Part shown: piece by piece, positions 26,149-35,040 of the stretch
Layout: each line of letters opens with the position of its first letter
Position numbering within the stretch: position 1 is the first letter of the stretch
Origin: Candidatus Contubernalis alkalaceticus
Lineage (GTDB): Bacteria; Bacillota; Dethiobacteria; SKNC01
Reading direction: 5' to 3'
DNA length: 64,000 nucleotides
Assembly (NCBI RefSeq): GCF_022558445.1
Contig: NZ_CP054699.1
Coordinates: 1,816,001-1,880,000 of the forward strand
Program-made: the position numbers and the translations under genes
The notes under the pieces: generated by a model
What the model saw: only the letters and a program-made list of their open reading frames with translations
Told to the model about the DNA's origin: nothing
Databases searched by the model: none

Positions 26149-26623
26149 AATTCTCCCCTTCTCTTACGGGGTGGACTTTTCTCCATTGGTTTACCGCCAA
26201 AGCTATCAAAAACAAAAAGATTATATGAGGCCAGGCAATCAGAATGTGTATCGTTTCACCTAGAGCTATTTGATCCATATTGGTATCTGTTAACAGCAAA
26301 AAAAGATATATAAAAACTGTTTCAGAAACGGCAAGAATAATACCAATTACCAGCGTTATCAACAGACACCGGCTAAAATTGATTTTCAGCTGTATGGTGA
26401 GCAGTAATGCCAGTATGATCATCAAAATAATAAAATGAACACCGAAGTCAAGGGGCATCAACCGGACCAAATAAACAATTACAGCAAAAAAAACACCGAT
26501 GAGTAAGATTGGTTTAACCTCCAATCTTTTCTTACAGAGAACTACCGCCAGACTGGTCACAGCCAGGGCTTCAGGCAAAGTTTGGCATAACCAAAATAAC
26601 AAATTAAGTTTCAAAGATTTCAT
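26141..26623 (-). CDS. Five-helix membrane protein, putative sensor of the Agr-like operon
   Basis: 160 residues that are almost entirely membrane helices (about 7-30, 38-58, 60-80, 86-112, 125-147). Marked stretches are QTLPEALAVTSLAVVL, VYLVRLMPLDFGVHFII and IAWPHIIFLFLI. It has no His/Cys pair of AgrB and no kinase domain, but resembles the isolated membrane-sensor half of AgrC-like kinases that stands beside AgrD-type peptides in other Firmicutes. AGGAG touches the ATG at 26623; TTG 26614 is nine bases from that site and may be the real start. The gene overlaps the peptide gene, so the two are probably translated together. Confidence 0.75.
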   Translation of the reverse strand: MKSLKLNLLFWLCQTLPEALAVTSLAVVLCKKRLEVKPILLIGVFFAVIVYLVRLMPLDFGVHFIILMIILALLLTIQLKINFSRCLLITLVIGIILAVSETVFIYLFLLLTDTNMDQIALGETIHILIAWPHIIFLFLIALAVNQWRKVHPVREGENYD

Positions 26624-26771
26624 CTCCTGTTAATAATTGCTGATTCACAATATAATTCTACAAAAACCCAAAAAAACCCTTTACCCAAAGTTATTTGATA
26701 TTTTTATAGAGTTTTTAGTATTAGAATAAAAGGCAAGTCTCCACCTCATCATTAAAATATGTAGGGTACAA

Positions 26772-26800
26772 ATAAAACAGCACCTACTGGTGCTGTTTTA
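26772..26800 (-). terminator. Intrinsic terminator of the Trk operon
   Basis: AAAACAGCACC (26774-26784) pairs perfectly with GGTGCTGTTTT (26789-26799) around TACT. The T-rich sequence on both sides makes it work on either strand. It overlaps the trkH stop codon. Confidence 0.88.
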
Positions 26801-28279
26801 TTTTATAATGTAATTTTTAAAATCCCTTCCTAATTTAAATAGAGATACGAAGATAATGATGAATTCCAAGCGTCCCAAGGTCATGCCAAATATTACGGTC
26901 CAGAGGATATGAGGAGGGGCCTGAGAAGATACAATTCCCACGGATAATCCCACCGTTCCTAGGGATGAGGCAAGTTCAAACATAGAATCCCCCAGAGGGT
27001 AACCACTGGCCACGAAAATTAAAACTCCTAGAAAATAAGTGATTACAAACAAATATATAAAGTTTGATACCTGGTTAATTTGTTGAGGCGACAGGTAATC
27101 TTTACTCTCTCCCTTCCACACATAATTTTGGATTACCGCGCTTCGAGGCAAAAAATATTTTTTAAATTCCCAGGTTAACGATTTAAACATAACATATATG
27201 CGGTACTGTTTTATACCGCCGGCAGTGGAGTTTACCCCTCCCCCCACCAGCATTAAAAGGATAACCACAAGAATTCCAAACATATTCCAGTTGTTAAAGG
27301 AGACGGTAGAAAAACCGGTGGTGGATAAGGCTGATATAGTCTGAAATAAGGAAATTCTAAAGGTCTGTCCCAGACCAAAATAGATCTGTCTCAGGCCTAA
27401 AAAAGCAACTGCCGGTACAGCCAATGAAGTCAGGACAATCACCAACTGAATTTCACCACTGCGGAAAAAATCTTTGATTCTCCCCCGTAAGAGCAGATAA
27501 TGAGTAGCAAAGTTGATGGTGCCCAAAAGCATCAGCACCATGGTTACCATTTCCACCGTCAGGCTGTTCCATTCCCCGATGCTGTTGGTTTTGGTAGAAA
27601 ATCCCCCCGTAGACAATGCAGCCATGGAATGATTTAATGCATCAAAAAAAGACATACCGGCTGTAAGGTACAACACCAGACCTGTAAGGGTATAACCAAA
27701 ATAAATGGTAAGAATCAACTTAGCTGAACGTCGAATTTGGGGCAGCAGCAGTTCCGTCCGTCCTTCTGCCTGATACAGCCCCAGACCATGGGGACCGATA
27801 ATGGCTGATAACATGATAACCGCTAGACCGGCACCCCCGAGAAACTGCATAAAACTCCTCCAAAACAGAAAAAGAGCTGGAGTTTCCTCCACATTCATCA
27901 CCGATAGACCAGTGGTAGTCCACCCACTAACTGTTTCAAAAAGAGCATGTAGTGGACTACATAATCCGGATATTATAAAAGGAAGGGTAGAAAACAGGAT
28001 GGTAAGAAACCATGCCATTACCACAATTACTCCACCTTCAGCGATGGTCAAGGCAGGTTCATTCTTTATCTTTCCAGTACTGAAGAAATATAAAGTTCCT
28101 CCCGTTATGAGAGCTAATGAAGACGCCCACAAAAAGGATGCTGCATATGGCAATTCTTGAGAATATGATATTAAAAAAAACAGGGGAACCAGTAAGAAAA
28201 TACCTACTGCAGTTACAATTACCCCTACATATTTAAAAATGGTTAGATATCGTTCCCTTAATAATAACCTATGCCGCAC
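26798..28279 (-). CDS. trkH: TrkH-family K+ uptake permease
   Basis: About 493 residues with four membrane-pore-membrane units. Filter-type segments are visible: SGWTTTGLSVM, AALSTGGFSTKT, SALSTTGFSTV and SSLGTVGLSVG. It forms the K+ (or Na+/K+) pore gated by TrkA proteins, which are the two preceding genes. I choose GTG 28279, since GAGGTGG lies 5 bases upstream and overlaps the trkA stop; GTG 28312 would lie inside trkA without a good site. It is the last gene of a six-gene series that starts with a sensor kinase. Confidence 0.93.
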   Translation of the reverse strand: MRHRLLLRERYLTIFKYVGVIVTAVGIFLLVPLFFLISYSQELPYAASFLWASSLALITGGTLYFFSTGKIKNEPALTIAEGGVIVVMAWFLTILFSTLPFIISGLCSPLHALFETVSGWTTTGLSVMNVEETPALFLFWRSFMQFLGGAGLAVIMLSAIIGPHGLGLYQAEGRTELLLPQIRRSAKLILTIYFGYTLTGLVLYLTAGMSFFDALNHSMAALSTGGFSTKTNSIGEWNSLTVEMVTMVLMLLGTINFATHYLLLRGRIKDFFRSGEIQLVIVLTSLAVPAVAFLGLRQIYFGLGQTFRISLFQTISALSTTGFSTVSFNNWNMFGILVVILLMLVGGGVNSTAGGIKQYRIYVMFKSLTWEFKKYFLPRSAVIQNYVWKGESKDYLSPQQINQVSNFIYLFVITYFLGVLIFVASGYPLGDSMFELASSLGTVGLSVGIVSSQAPPHILWTVIFGMTLGRLEFIIIFVSLFKLGRDFKNYIIK

Positions 28280-28289
28280 AGTAACCACC

Positions 28290-28961
28290 TCAGCTTCGTT
28301 GATCCGGACCACACAATTTGTTTAGCATTTTAGACTGACTCTTAGGAAGAGATATAATTACAACTTTATCCCCCGCCTGCAGGCAAGTGCTGCCCTTTGG
28401 TATAAGAATATCATCTTTTCTTATTACTGTTGCCAGAATAGAATCCTGGGGAAGTCCCAGGTCCGATATACATGAACCAACGGATGGGCATTTTTCATCC
28501 AAAATTACCTCCGTCATGGTAATCTTTCCAGCTTCTAAGGGAATCAGATGAGTAATGTTGTCAAAGGAAACCTGCTGTTCTACCAGGGAACTCAACAATG
28601 TTGCTGTACTGAAAGCCGAAGTTACCCCCAAGCGCAGAAAAATCTGCTCATGAGCCGGGTCATTAACCAGGGCAAAAGTCCTAGGCACATTAAACCTTTT
28701 TTTGGCCAGGTTGCAAATCATCAGGTTTTCCGGGTCAAAAGGGGTTAACGCAACCACCACATCAGCATCATTGGCACCGGCATCCTCCAGGTAAGCAGGG
28801 TCTGCGCCATCCCCGCAGATTACCATAACCTCCAGTTTACGGGCGATCTGTTCGCTGTCCTCTTTATCCTTATTTATAATTACCACTTCATATCCTTTAG
28901 AAAGAAATGTCTTAGTTAGAAAGTAAATAACTTTTCCACCGCCAACCAAAATAATTTTCAT
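28290..28961 (-). CDS. TrkA-family K+ channel regulatory subunit (RCK_N + RCK_C)
   Basis: 223 residues. The N-terminal Rossmann RCK domain has the nucleotide loop KIILVGGGKVIYFLTKTF, followed by VVIINKDKEDSEQIAR and CGDGADPAYLEDAGANDADVVVALTP. The C-terminal TrkA_C domain (about 140-215) contains LDEKCPSVGSCISDLGLP, ILIPKGSTCLQAGDKVVII. NAD/ATP binding gates the TrkH pore. It starts at the stop of the shorter TrkA gene (ATGA-type overlap at 28961), so the two are co-translated. Confidence 0.92.
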   Translation of the reverse strand: MKIILVGGGKVIYFLTKTFLSKGYEVVIINKDKEDSEQIARKLEVMVICGDGADPAYLEDAGANDADVVVALTPFDPENLMICNLAKKRFNVPRTFALVNDPAHEQIFLRLGVTSAFSTATLLSSLVEQQVSFDNITHLIPLEAGKITMTEVILDEKCPSVGSCISDLGLPQDSILATVIRKDDILIPKGSTCLQAGDKVVIISLPKSQSKMLNKLCGPDQRS

Positions 28962-29380
28962 TATAAGTCCTCCATCTGTTCTTTCTTTAATATTAAATCT
29001 CGAAATCTTAATGCGGATAATGTAGTAGGACAGATGGTATTTATATTTAAATCGTCATAAATACTGGTTTTTGCAGGTTCAAAAACTCGAGCAAAAACCT
29101 GGGGCACGTTATATATATCTCTAGCAATTTGGGCCAGCATCATATTTACATTGTCATTTTCTGTAACCGTAACTACGATATCGGCATTTTTTATTTTTGC
29201 TTCCTCCAGCATTTCAATTTCTGTGGCATCGCCCACCAGGCTGAAACCGCTGAAATCAGAAGACAATCCTTTAAAGGAATCGGAATCTTTGTCTATTACT
29301 ACTACATCCTGTCCCTCTGAAGACAGAAGGTTGGCAATGTAAGAACCCAGCTTTCCACAGCCGATTATTAGGACATACAC
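28961..29380 (-). CDS. TrkA N-terminal (RCK_N) domain protein without RCK_C
   Basis: About 139 residues containing only the nucleotide-binding RCK domain: YVLIIGCGKLGSYIANLL, VVVIDKDSDSF, LVGDATEIEMLEEAKIKNADIVVTVT and PQVFARVFEP. The C-terminal ligand domain is absent. I choose GTG 29380 because the conserved protein begins there; a TTG at 29413 gives 11 extra residues. With the next gene, a two-domain TrkA, it probably forms a mixed gating ring for TrkH. Confidence 0.88.
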   Translation of the reverse strand: MYVLIIGCGKLGSYIANLLSSEGQDVVVIDKDSDSFKGLSSDFSGFSLVGDATEIEMLEEAKIKNADIVVTVTENDNVNMMLAQIARDIYNVPQVFARVFEPAKTSIYDDLNINTICPTTLSALRFRDLILKKEQMEDL

Positions 29381-29420
29381 TGCTGTTTCACGCCCTTCCT
29401 CATTATCTGGCAATTCTTAA

Positions 29421-30110
29421 TTATGGTTGATTTTCCGATTTATCACCAAAATCAAACTGTTCCCGCTGGTATAAAAACTGTGCAGTTCTGCGTAGATTAC
29501 TTTCCGCAGGTCCGTAAGTGGGATCTAACGCCAGCGCTACTCGATACATTTTTTGAGCTTCATTTTTATTTCCTTTAACTTCATTTAAAATACCCAGAAG
29601 ATTAAATGGTTCCGGTTTGGTTGATTCTTCAGAAATGGCCTTGTGAAGATATCCTAAAGCTTTTTGGAAGTTTCTTTCTACTATACATTTTTTAGCAAAC
29701 TGTAAAATATCCTGAAAAGAATCCAAATCCTCCTCCTTTAAAGTTCTCCGCTCCAGCACCTCCTGTACCAATCTGCGGATTTCCTCTGTAGAAAACGGTT
29801 TTCTGAGATAGTCAAAAGCTCCCATCTTCATAGCTTCAACGGCAGATTCAATGGTCCCGAAGGCAGTAATCATAATTACGCCTGTATTTTTTTTGTTAAA
29901 ACTAACCCATTGTAGGACTTCCATTCCGCTCATTCCAGGAAGCTTCATATCCAAAAGAATCAGGTCAAATTCCTTTTCCTTTAATTTATCCAGAGCATCT
30001 TCTCCATTTACCGCTGTGTCCACTATATAATTGTTTCCCTCTAAACAGTGTCTCAGCATGAGGCGAATGTTCTTTTCATCGTCTACAATTAATATATTTT
30101 CCTGGGGCAC
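29421..30110 (-). CDS. Response regulator with receiver and TPR-like output
   Basis: 229 residues. The receiver domain (about 4-118) has acidic residues VDDE, phospho-Asp54 in LLDMKLPGMSG, TAFGT and the KPF lysine. Instead of a DNA-binding domain, the C-terminal half (about 130-215) is a tetratricopeptide-like helix array: AKKCIVERNFQKALGYLHKAI, PFNLLGILNEVKGNKNEAQKMYRVALALDP. The output is therefore probably protein-protein contact. The start is GTG with AAGGAGG seven bases upstream. The gene lies 40 bases before the TrkA genes and after a lone receiver. Confidence 0.88.
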   Translation of the reverse strand: MPQENILIVDDEKNIRLMLRHCLEGNNYIVDTAVNGEDALDKLKEKEFDLILLDMKLPGMSGMEVLQWVSFNKKNTGVIMITAFGTIESAVEAMKMGAFDYLRKPFSTEEIRRLVQEVLERRTLKEEDLDSFQDILQFAKKCIVERNFQKALGYLHKAISEESTKPEPFNLLGILNEVKGNKNEAQKMYRVALALDPTYGPAESNLRRTAQFLYQREQFDFGDKSENQP

Positions 30111-30245
30111 TTATAAAACCTCCTTATCATTAATCTTAAGCCAAAACCCGAAGCCTATTGGTCAACTTATTAACTATTAAACTCAATTGCGTCATTTATA
30201 ATAGAAATTTTCATTGTGTTAATAATTTAGGGGCACTATGGATGT

Positions 30246-30611
30246 TTATTCAGTATATTTTTTAATTTGTTTTATTAACTCCTCTGGTTTTAAAGGTTTT
30301 ACCAGGTACTCCGATGCACCGCAGTCCCTGGCTTTTTTTATATCTTCTTCCTGGGCCTTAGCACTCAACATAATAATTGGGATTCCTTTTGTTAAATCAT
30401 TTTCCTTTAAAGCTTCACATACCAAAAAACCATTTAGTTTTGGAATAATTATATCCAGCAATACCAGGTCAGGAAGTTCCTTTAGTGCAGTTTCTACCGC
30501 CGTAATACCATCTTCTGCCAATAGGACCTCATACCCATAGTTTATAAGGCACAGCTTTAGAGCTATTATAATATTTTTTTCATCTTCTACCAACAGTATT
30601 TTTTGTGACAT
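30246..30611 (-). CDS. Single-domain response regulator
   Basis: 121 residues, a complete receiver with no output: acidic pair VEDE, phospho-Asp53 in LLDIIIPKLNG, MLSAKAQEED and VKPLKPEELI. It is likely to act as a phosphate relay or by binding a target such as a transporter or kinase. It lies 62 bases after the sensor kinase and 135 bases before the receiver-TPR gene. Confidence 0.92.
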   Translation of the reverse strand: MSQKILLVEDEKNIIIALKLCLINYGYEVLLAEDGITAVETALKELPDLVLLDIIIPKLNGFLVCEALKENDLTKGIPIIMLSAKAQEEDIKKARDCGASEYLVKPLKPEELIKQIKKYTE

Positions 30612-30673
30612 CGCTGTCTCCTTGCCGAATGCTGTTCAAATCTAATAAGATTTTAAGATTGTAATATTCGGAT

Positions 30674-32530
30674 TTATGCGGATACCGGAAGGGTAAAGGT
30701 AAAAGTACATCCCTTATCCGGAGTGCTTTCCACCCAAATTCTTCCGCCGTGGGCCTGGACAATCTCTTTAGCGATGGCCAAACCTAAACCGGCACCGCCG
30801 GAATTAGTGCCGGATTTCCCCGGAACCTGGACAAATTTTTCAAATATTTTATCCTGATACTCTTCTGGTATACCAGTGCCATTATCAGCTACAGAAAAAT
30901 ATAAACGATTTCCTTTTTCCTCCACCAGAATCTTAATTTCACCATCATTTTCCGTATACCGTAAAGCATTTCCTATAAGATTGGTTAATACCCAAATAAT
31001 TTTATTGTAATCTGCGTTTACCCTGGAAAGGTTTTCGGGAAATGCCCACAGAATACCAATGGATTTTTCCTCTGCCTGGGATTTTAATGCAGCCACACTG
31101 GCTTCAACAATACTTTTTACCTCCACCGGCTCAATTTCCATATTAATTTTTCCTGATTCAAGTTTAGAAAGATCCAACAGATTATTTACCAAACGAATCA
31201 GCCTCTGACAATCCTCTTCTAGAGCGTCTAACAATTCTTGGGTTTCAAGATCCACTCTACCCAGCATGCCGCTTTTTAAAAGACCTACGCCCATAACGAT
31301 AGAGGTCAGAGGACTGCGAAATTCATGGGAAACCGTGGAAACAAAGTCAGATTTTAACTGATCCACTTCTTTATAATGGGTAATATCCTTTAAGAGCGTT
31401 ACCGCTCCTAAAAGCTGCCTGGACTCGTTAACTACTGGAGTTACTTCTAATTTAAAAAAGTGTTTCTTATTACCCTGAACTATTTCTATTATTCTTTGCT
31501 CTTCTGAACCAGCGGCTCTTCTGCTTAGCATAGTTTCCTTAATCATCTTAAATATGGTCTCGTTATTTATTACCTCTAAGAAATGATTATGGGTGCTGTT
31601 TTTTTCTTTTATATTAAATATATGTTCTCCCTGATGATTGACCAAAAGTATTTTATATTCTGCATCGGTGACAATAATGCCATCGGAAATGCTCCGGACA
31701 ATGGCTTCAGATTTTTTCTGCTCGGCAATCAATTTGCTGATATTGGCCTGTTCATAAGTAAAAAGTTGTTGAGTCATTTTATTGAATTCCTGAGCCAATG
31801 CGCCAATTTCATCCCGCGAATCAATCTCTATTACCTGTTCCAGGTTTCCCTGGGCCACTTTTCTTACACTATTAGTAAGCTGGCGGATAGGTTTTATGAT
31901 TACATTGGCAATATTAAACCCTAGAATTAAACTGATAATCACCGCTGTAATAGAAACAAAAATGGTTGAATAAGTAGCCCAGTAAGCGGAGGCTGAGGCA
32001 AATTCGTTGGCTTCCACCATTGCTTCCTGGTTAGTCTCTAAAAGCATCTGACAATATTCAATGATATCTTCAAACAGGGGCATTATTTCATTTACATACA
32101 GCTGCTGTGCGTCTTCTGTTCCATCCCGTTCAAAAGTTTCCCTGAGCCTTGGAAACTTCGATAAATAGACCACGTAGCTCTTTCTGATCTCATCCAATAG
32201 CGGGGCCTCCTGTGGTATAGTTATGTTATCCTCCGCCCGGTTCAACCAGCTCAAGAATTTTTCTTCATTTTCTATAAAAAGGGTTAAAGAATCAGGATCC
32301 TGATTAAAAAGAAACAGTAGTTCCGCGCTATCCTGTCTTTCCAAAGCCCTCATCATATTCTCCGCAGCAACCACACTCCTATAATTTTCAACCATGATGT
32401 TATTGGTAGCTTCACTTAAACGAAAAAAATTGTAGATCGCCCAAGAACTCACTACAATGGTTATAAGCGACAGAAGAAGAAAGCCAAACAGGATTTTCGT
32501 TTGTAGGCTCTTAAAATTTAATTGGCCCAT
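30674..32530 (-). CDS. Membrane sensor histidine kinase (4HB-HAMP-PAS-HisKA-HATPase)
   Basis: 618 residues from ATG 32530 (AGAGGAG 11 bases upstream; GTG 32539 is too close to that site). The first helix (about 10-30) and second helix (about 185-205) flank an extracytoplasmic four-helix-bundle domain rich in Glu and Arg. HAMP (about 205-260), PAS (about 275-385), dimerisation domain with STVSHEFRSPLTSI, and ATPase domain with NLIGNALRYT, VADNGTGIP and GAGLGLAIAK follow. It heads the receiver/TrkA/TrkH series and may sense an osmotic or ionic signal that adjusts K+ uptake; the ligand is not readable. Confidence 0.92.
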   Translation of the reverse strand: MGQLNFKSLQTKILFGFLLLSLITIVVSSWAIYNFFRLSEATNNIMVENYRSVVAAENMMRALERQDSAELLFLFNQDPDSLTLFIENEEKFLSWLNRAEDNITIPQEAPLLDEIRKSYVVYLSKFPRLRETFERDGTEDAQQLYVNEIMPLFEDIIEYCQMLLETNQEAMVEANEFASASAYWATYSTIFVSITAVIISLILGFNIANVIIKPIRQLTNSVRKVAQGNLEQVIEIDSRDEIGALAQEFNKMTQQLFTYEQANISKLIAEQKKSEAIVRSISDGIIVTDAEYKILLVNHQGEHIFNIKEKNSTHNHFLEVINNETIFKMIKETMLSRRAAGSEEQRIIEIVQGNKKHFFKLEVTPVVNESRQLLGAVTLLKDITHYKEVDQLKSDFVSTVSHEFRSPLTSIVMGVGLLKSGMLGRVDLETQELLDALEEDCQRLIRLVNNLLDLSKLESGKINMEIEPVEVKSIVEASVAALKSQAEEKSIGILWAFPENLSRVNADYNKIIWVLTNLIGNALRYTENDGEIKILVEEKGNRLYFSVADNGTGIPEEYQDKIFEKFVQVPGKSGTNSGGAGLGLAIAKEIVQAHGGRIWVESTPDKGCTFTFTLPVSA

Positions 32531-32835
32531 TTTCAGCACTACTCCTCTAGTAAAAATAAAGACCCCTAATGATAGGGCCTGCTGGCATTCTGCTGCAAAC
32601 TGTATGACGTTGATTTAACTGTTATTCTAAGTGTATACCTGTAGTAAATGATTGTAAAGAGAAGAATATATCCATATATACAATTCATTCGTATAAAAGA
32701 ACATAAATATTAAATATATCTTTTAATATCCCTCATTATCTCTTTTACGCTTAGATTTACAATGTCACATTCCGGAATAAAAACATCCTCTTCTAATCAG
32801 TTCTTAGATGCGCTGCAGTGATACTGCCAAGAAAG
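32531..32835. other. Intergenic region upstream of the sensor kinase
   Basis: 305 AT-rich bases. On the minus strand CCCTA and TAGGG around a short loop (32567-32580) are followed by TTTATTTTTA just before the kinase ribosome site, which could be a leader attenuator. No gene or known riboswitch is visible. Confidence 0.35.
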
Positions 32836-34065
32836 TTAGAATTTGTCTCCGTATTGATAATCCTTGACCAGGTTAGACATTAATTCTTCTGTATTATGAC
32901 TCCTGTTTAATAAAATTGAGTAGTCTTTTCCCGAAATGATAGCCTCTTTTAGAAGATATCCATAGGTCACATCCCCGATCAAAACAGCACCCACCAGCCT
33001 CCCTTTAGTAAAGAAAAGCTTTCTAAAATACCCAGAAGTAGAATCTCCACTGGTATATGTTTCCTTGTCTTTTTCATTTACATCACCGGCTGAATAAATC
33101 TGCATGCCCATAGCTTGGATTAAACTATAAGAAGGGATTTCTTTGTATATGGTCTCTTTCCCGGCAGCATTGAATCCCGCAATTTCACCCTGAGTTTTGG
33201 CCACCGGCCATCTCCCTTGAATTGACCCATTAAACTCTGTTACGTCCCCGGCTGCATAGACATGGGGATTAGAGGTTCTCAAGTTCTCATCCACCGTTAC
33301 ACCTCTTGTGCCCAGTATGCTGGAACTCCGTAAAAATCGGGTTTCCGGCGTAACCCCGGCAGCAAAGATAACTACTTCACCTCTAATATAATCACCATTT
33401 TTTAATAATACCCCATCTACCTTTTCTTGGCCGGAGATTTCTTTCACTTGGCTATCATAAAAAATCTCAACTCCCTGATTCCGTACCATTTGGTCAATTA
33501 CAGAAGCTCCCTCCGGATCCAGCTGCCTGTTTAAAAGCTTATTAGAGTTTACCAAGAGTTTAACGTTCTTTTTCCATCTTCGTAGGGCACCTGCGGTTTC
33601 CATTCCCAAAACTCCACCACCAATAATAATAAAATCTTGGCAGTTTTCACCGTATTCTTTAATGATTTGGGTATCCTTATAAGACCTTAGGGTGAACAAT
33701 CCTTTTTTTTCTAAACCCGATACTTCTGGAATTTTTGGACGACTTCCCGAGGCGATAATCAGTTTATCATAGAAGATTATTTTATTATCTTGGGTTGAAA
33801 TTTCTTTTCCTGCCAGGTTAATGTCAACCACTTTTTGCCCCAGCAGTAAATCTATTTTGTTTTTCTTATACCATGATGGTTGATACACCAGGATATCCTC
33901 AGCAGAAAAACTGGTGCCCAGTCGATTGGAAAGTTGAATCCGGTAATAGGTCATATAAGGTTCTGCGCTGCAAATTAAGATTTCCTCTGAGTCAGTTACT
34001 CTTCGTACAGCCATAGCGGCAGAAACTGCGGCAATTCCATTACCTATAATAACGATGCCAGACAT
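32836..34065 (-). CDS. FAD-dependent pyridine nucleotide-disulfide oxidoreductase
   Basis: 409 residues. The FAD site IVIIGNGIAAVSAAMAVRR is at the N-terminus, the NAD(P)H site FIIIGGGVLGMETAGALRRW at about 145-165, and the second FAD site NPHVYAAGDVTEF at about 275. The fold is that of rubredoxin reductase and the NirB N-terminal domain. It probably reduces a small redox partner such as rubredoxin, which could in turn serve the flavodiiron protein at 21980. It follows the SPL-like gene with a 3-base gap in the same direction. Confidence 0.88.
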   Translation of the reverse strand: MSGIVIIGNGIAAVSAAMAVRRVTDSEEILICSAEPYMTYYRIQLSNRLGTSFSAEDILVYQPSWYKKNKIDLLLGQKVVDINLAGKEISTQDNKIIFYDKLIIASGSRPKIPEVSGLEKKGLFTLRSYKDTQIIKEYGENCQDFIIIGGGVLGMETAGALRRWKKNVKLLVNSNKLLNRQLDPEGASVIDQMVRNQGVEIFYDSQVKEISGQEKVDGVLLKNGDYIRGEVVIFAAGVTPETRFLRSSSILGTRGVTVDENLRTSNPHVYAAGDVTEFNGSIQGRWPVAKTQGEIAGFNAAGKETIYKEIPSYSLIQAMGMQIYSAGDVNEKDKETYTSGDSTSGYFRKLFFTKGRLVGAVLIGDVTYGYLLKEAIISGKDYSILLNRSHNTEELMSNLVKDYQYGDKF

Positions 34066-34068
34066 AAA

Positions 34069-34935
34069 TCATTCCTCCATCCTTTCTCTCATGGGCTTCA
34101 TATAACTGGACGGAACGCAATAGATTTTACGAAATTCATTAACGTTTTTGTAAAGAGAATTTTTATACTCTTTCCCGGCGCTTCCTCTGGAGTAGAGCTT
34201 TTTATAACGAGGGTAAACTTCAGAAAAGTTACTTTCAAGAAAACTCATAAAAGCAGGCTTAGTGGTCCCTCTAAGGTAAAGAGTGCCGGGCAGCATATAG
34301 TCAACTCCGATATCTCCCGCCTTCTTGATGATAAATTCCAAGTTCTCCCGGCTGTCCGTAAGATATGGAAGAATCGGCATCATGTGCAGTCCGATGCTGG
34401 CCCTGGTTTTTTTAAATTCCTTCAATACGTTAAACCGATTCTCTACGGGACTTGAACCAGGTTCCACAGCTTTTCGCAAGTTCTCATCCAAGGTGATAAT
34501 GCTTTGGGCAATGTTAACATAAGTAATCCGGGAAAGCTGGTCAATCAGATGATAATCTCTTAATATCAAGTCAGATTTTGAAGATATGATAACCGGAGTT
34601 TTGTATTTTATCATCAATTTGAGTATTTCCGGCATCAATCGATATTTCTCTTCACAGGGTTGATAGCTGTCGGTAATCCCACCAATATTAATTACTTCAC
34701 CCTTCCATTTGTGGCTGGACAGGGTTCTTTCCAAAACTTCCACAATATTAGTTTTAACAAATACTTCACCGAAAAAGTCTTCTGAATTAAGGTATTTTTG
34801 TGTATAACGGGCAAAACAGTAGGTGCACCCGTGTTCACATCCCCGGTAAATATTAAGGTCCCAACCGTAAGGGATTTTTCTTTTTAACTTAGTTAATGCG
34901 GTTTTGACGGTCATTTCTTTATATGAAGATTTCAT
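34069..34935 (-). CDS. SPL-family radical SAM protein
   Basis: 288 residues. The 4Fe-4S site is CEHGCTYCFA (CxxxCxxC) near residue 34, preceded by PYGWDLNIYRG. Further family segments are VINIGGITDSYQPCEEKYR, PVIISSKSDLILRD and IGLHMMPILPYLTD. These resemble the spore photoproduct lyase-like/Rv2578c radical SAM group rather than true SPL, which is longer and carries a helix-turn-helix. The reaction is unknown. It overlaps into an operon with the FAD oxidoreductase. Confidence 0.85.
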   Translation of the reverse strand: MKSSYKEMTVKTALTKLKRKIPYGWDLNIYRGCEHGCTYCFARYTQKYLNSEDFFGEVFVKTNIVEVLERTLSSHKWKGEVINIGGITDSYQPCEEKYRLMPEILKLMIKYKTPVIISSKSDLILRDYHLIDQLSRITYVNIAQSIITLDENLRKAVEPGSSPVENRFNVLKEFKKTRASIGLHMMPILPYLTDSRENLEFIIKKAGDIGVDYMLPGTLYLRGTTKPAFMSFLESNFSEVYPRYKKLYSRGSAGKEYKNSLYKNVNEFRKIYCVPSSYMKPMRERMEE

Positions 34936-35040
34936 ATCCTTAACTCCTACAATAACTTATTTAAATATAATGGCATTTTATTATATAATTTAACGCCGTT
35001 TTATAAACAGCATGAAAATACAAAGACGATTATGTCAATA

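Noticed and set aside
26141-26623. The five-helix protein as AgrB.
   Set aside because: AgrB needs a conserved His and Cys pair in a loop; this protein lacks them and resembles a membrane sensor domain instead.
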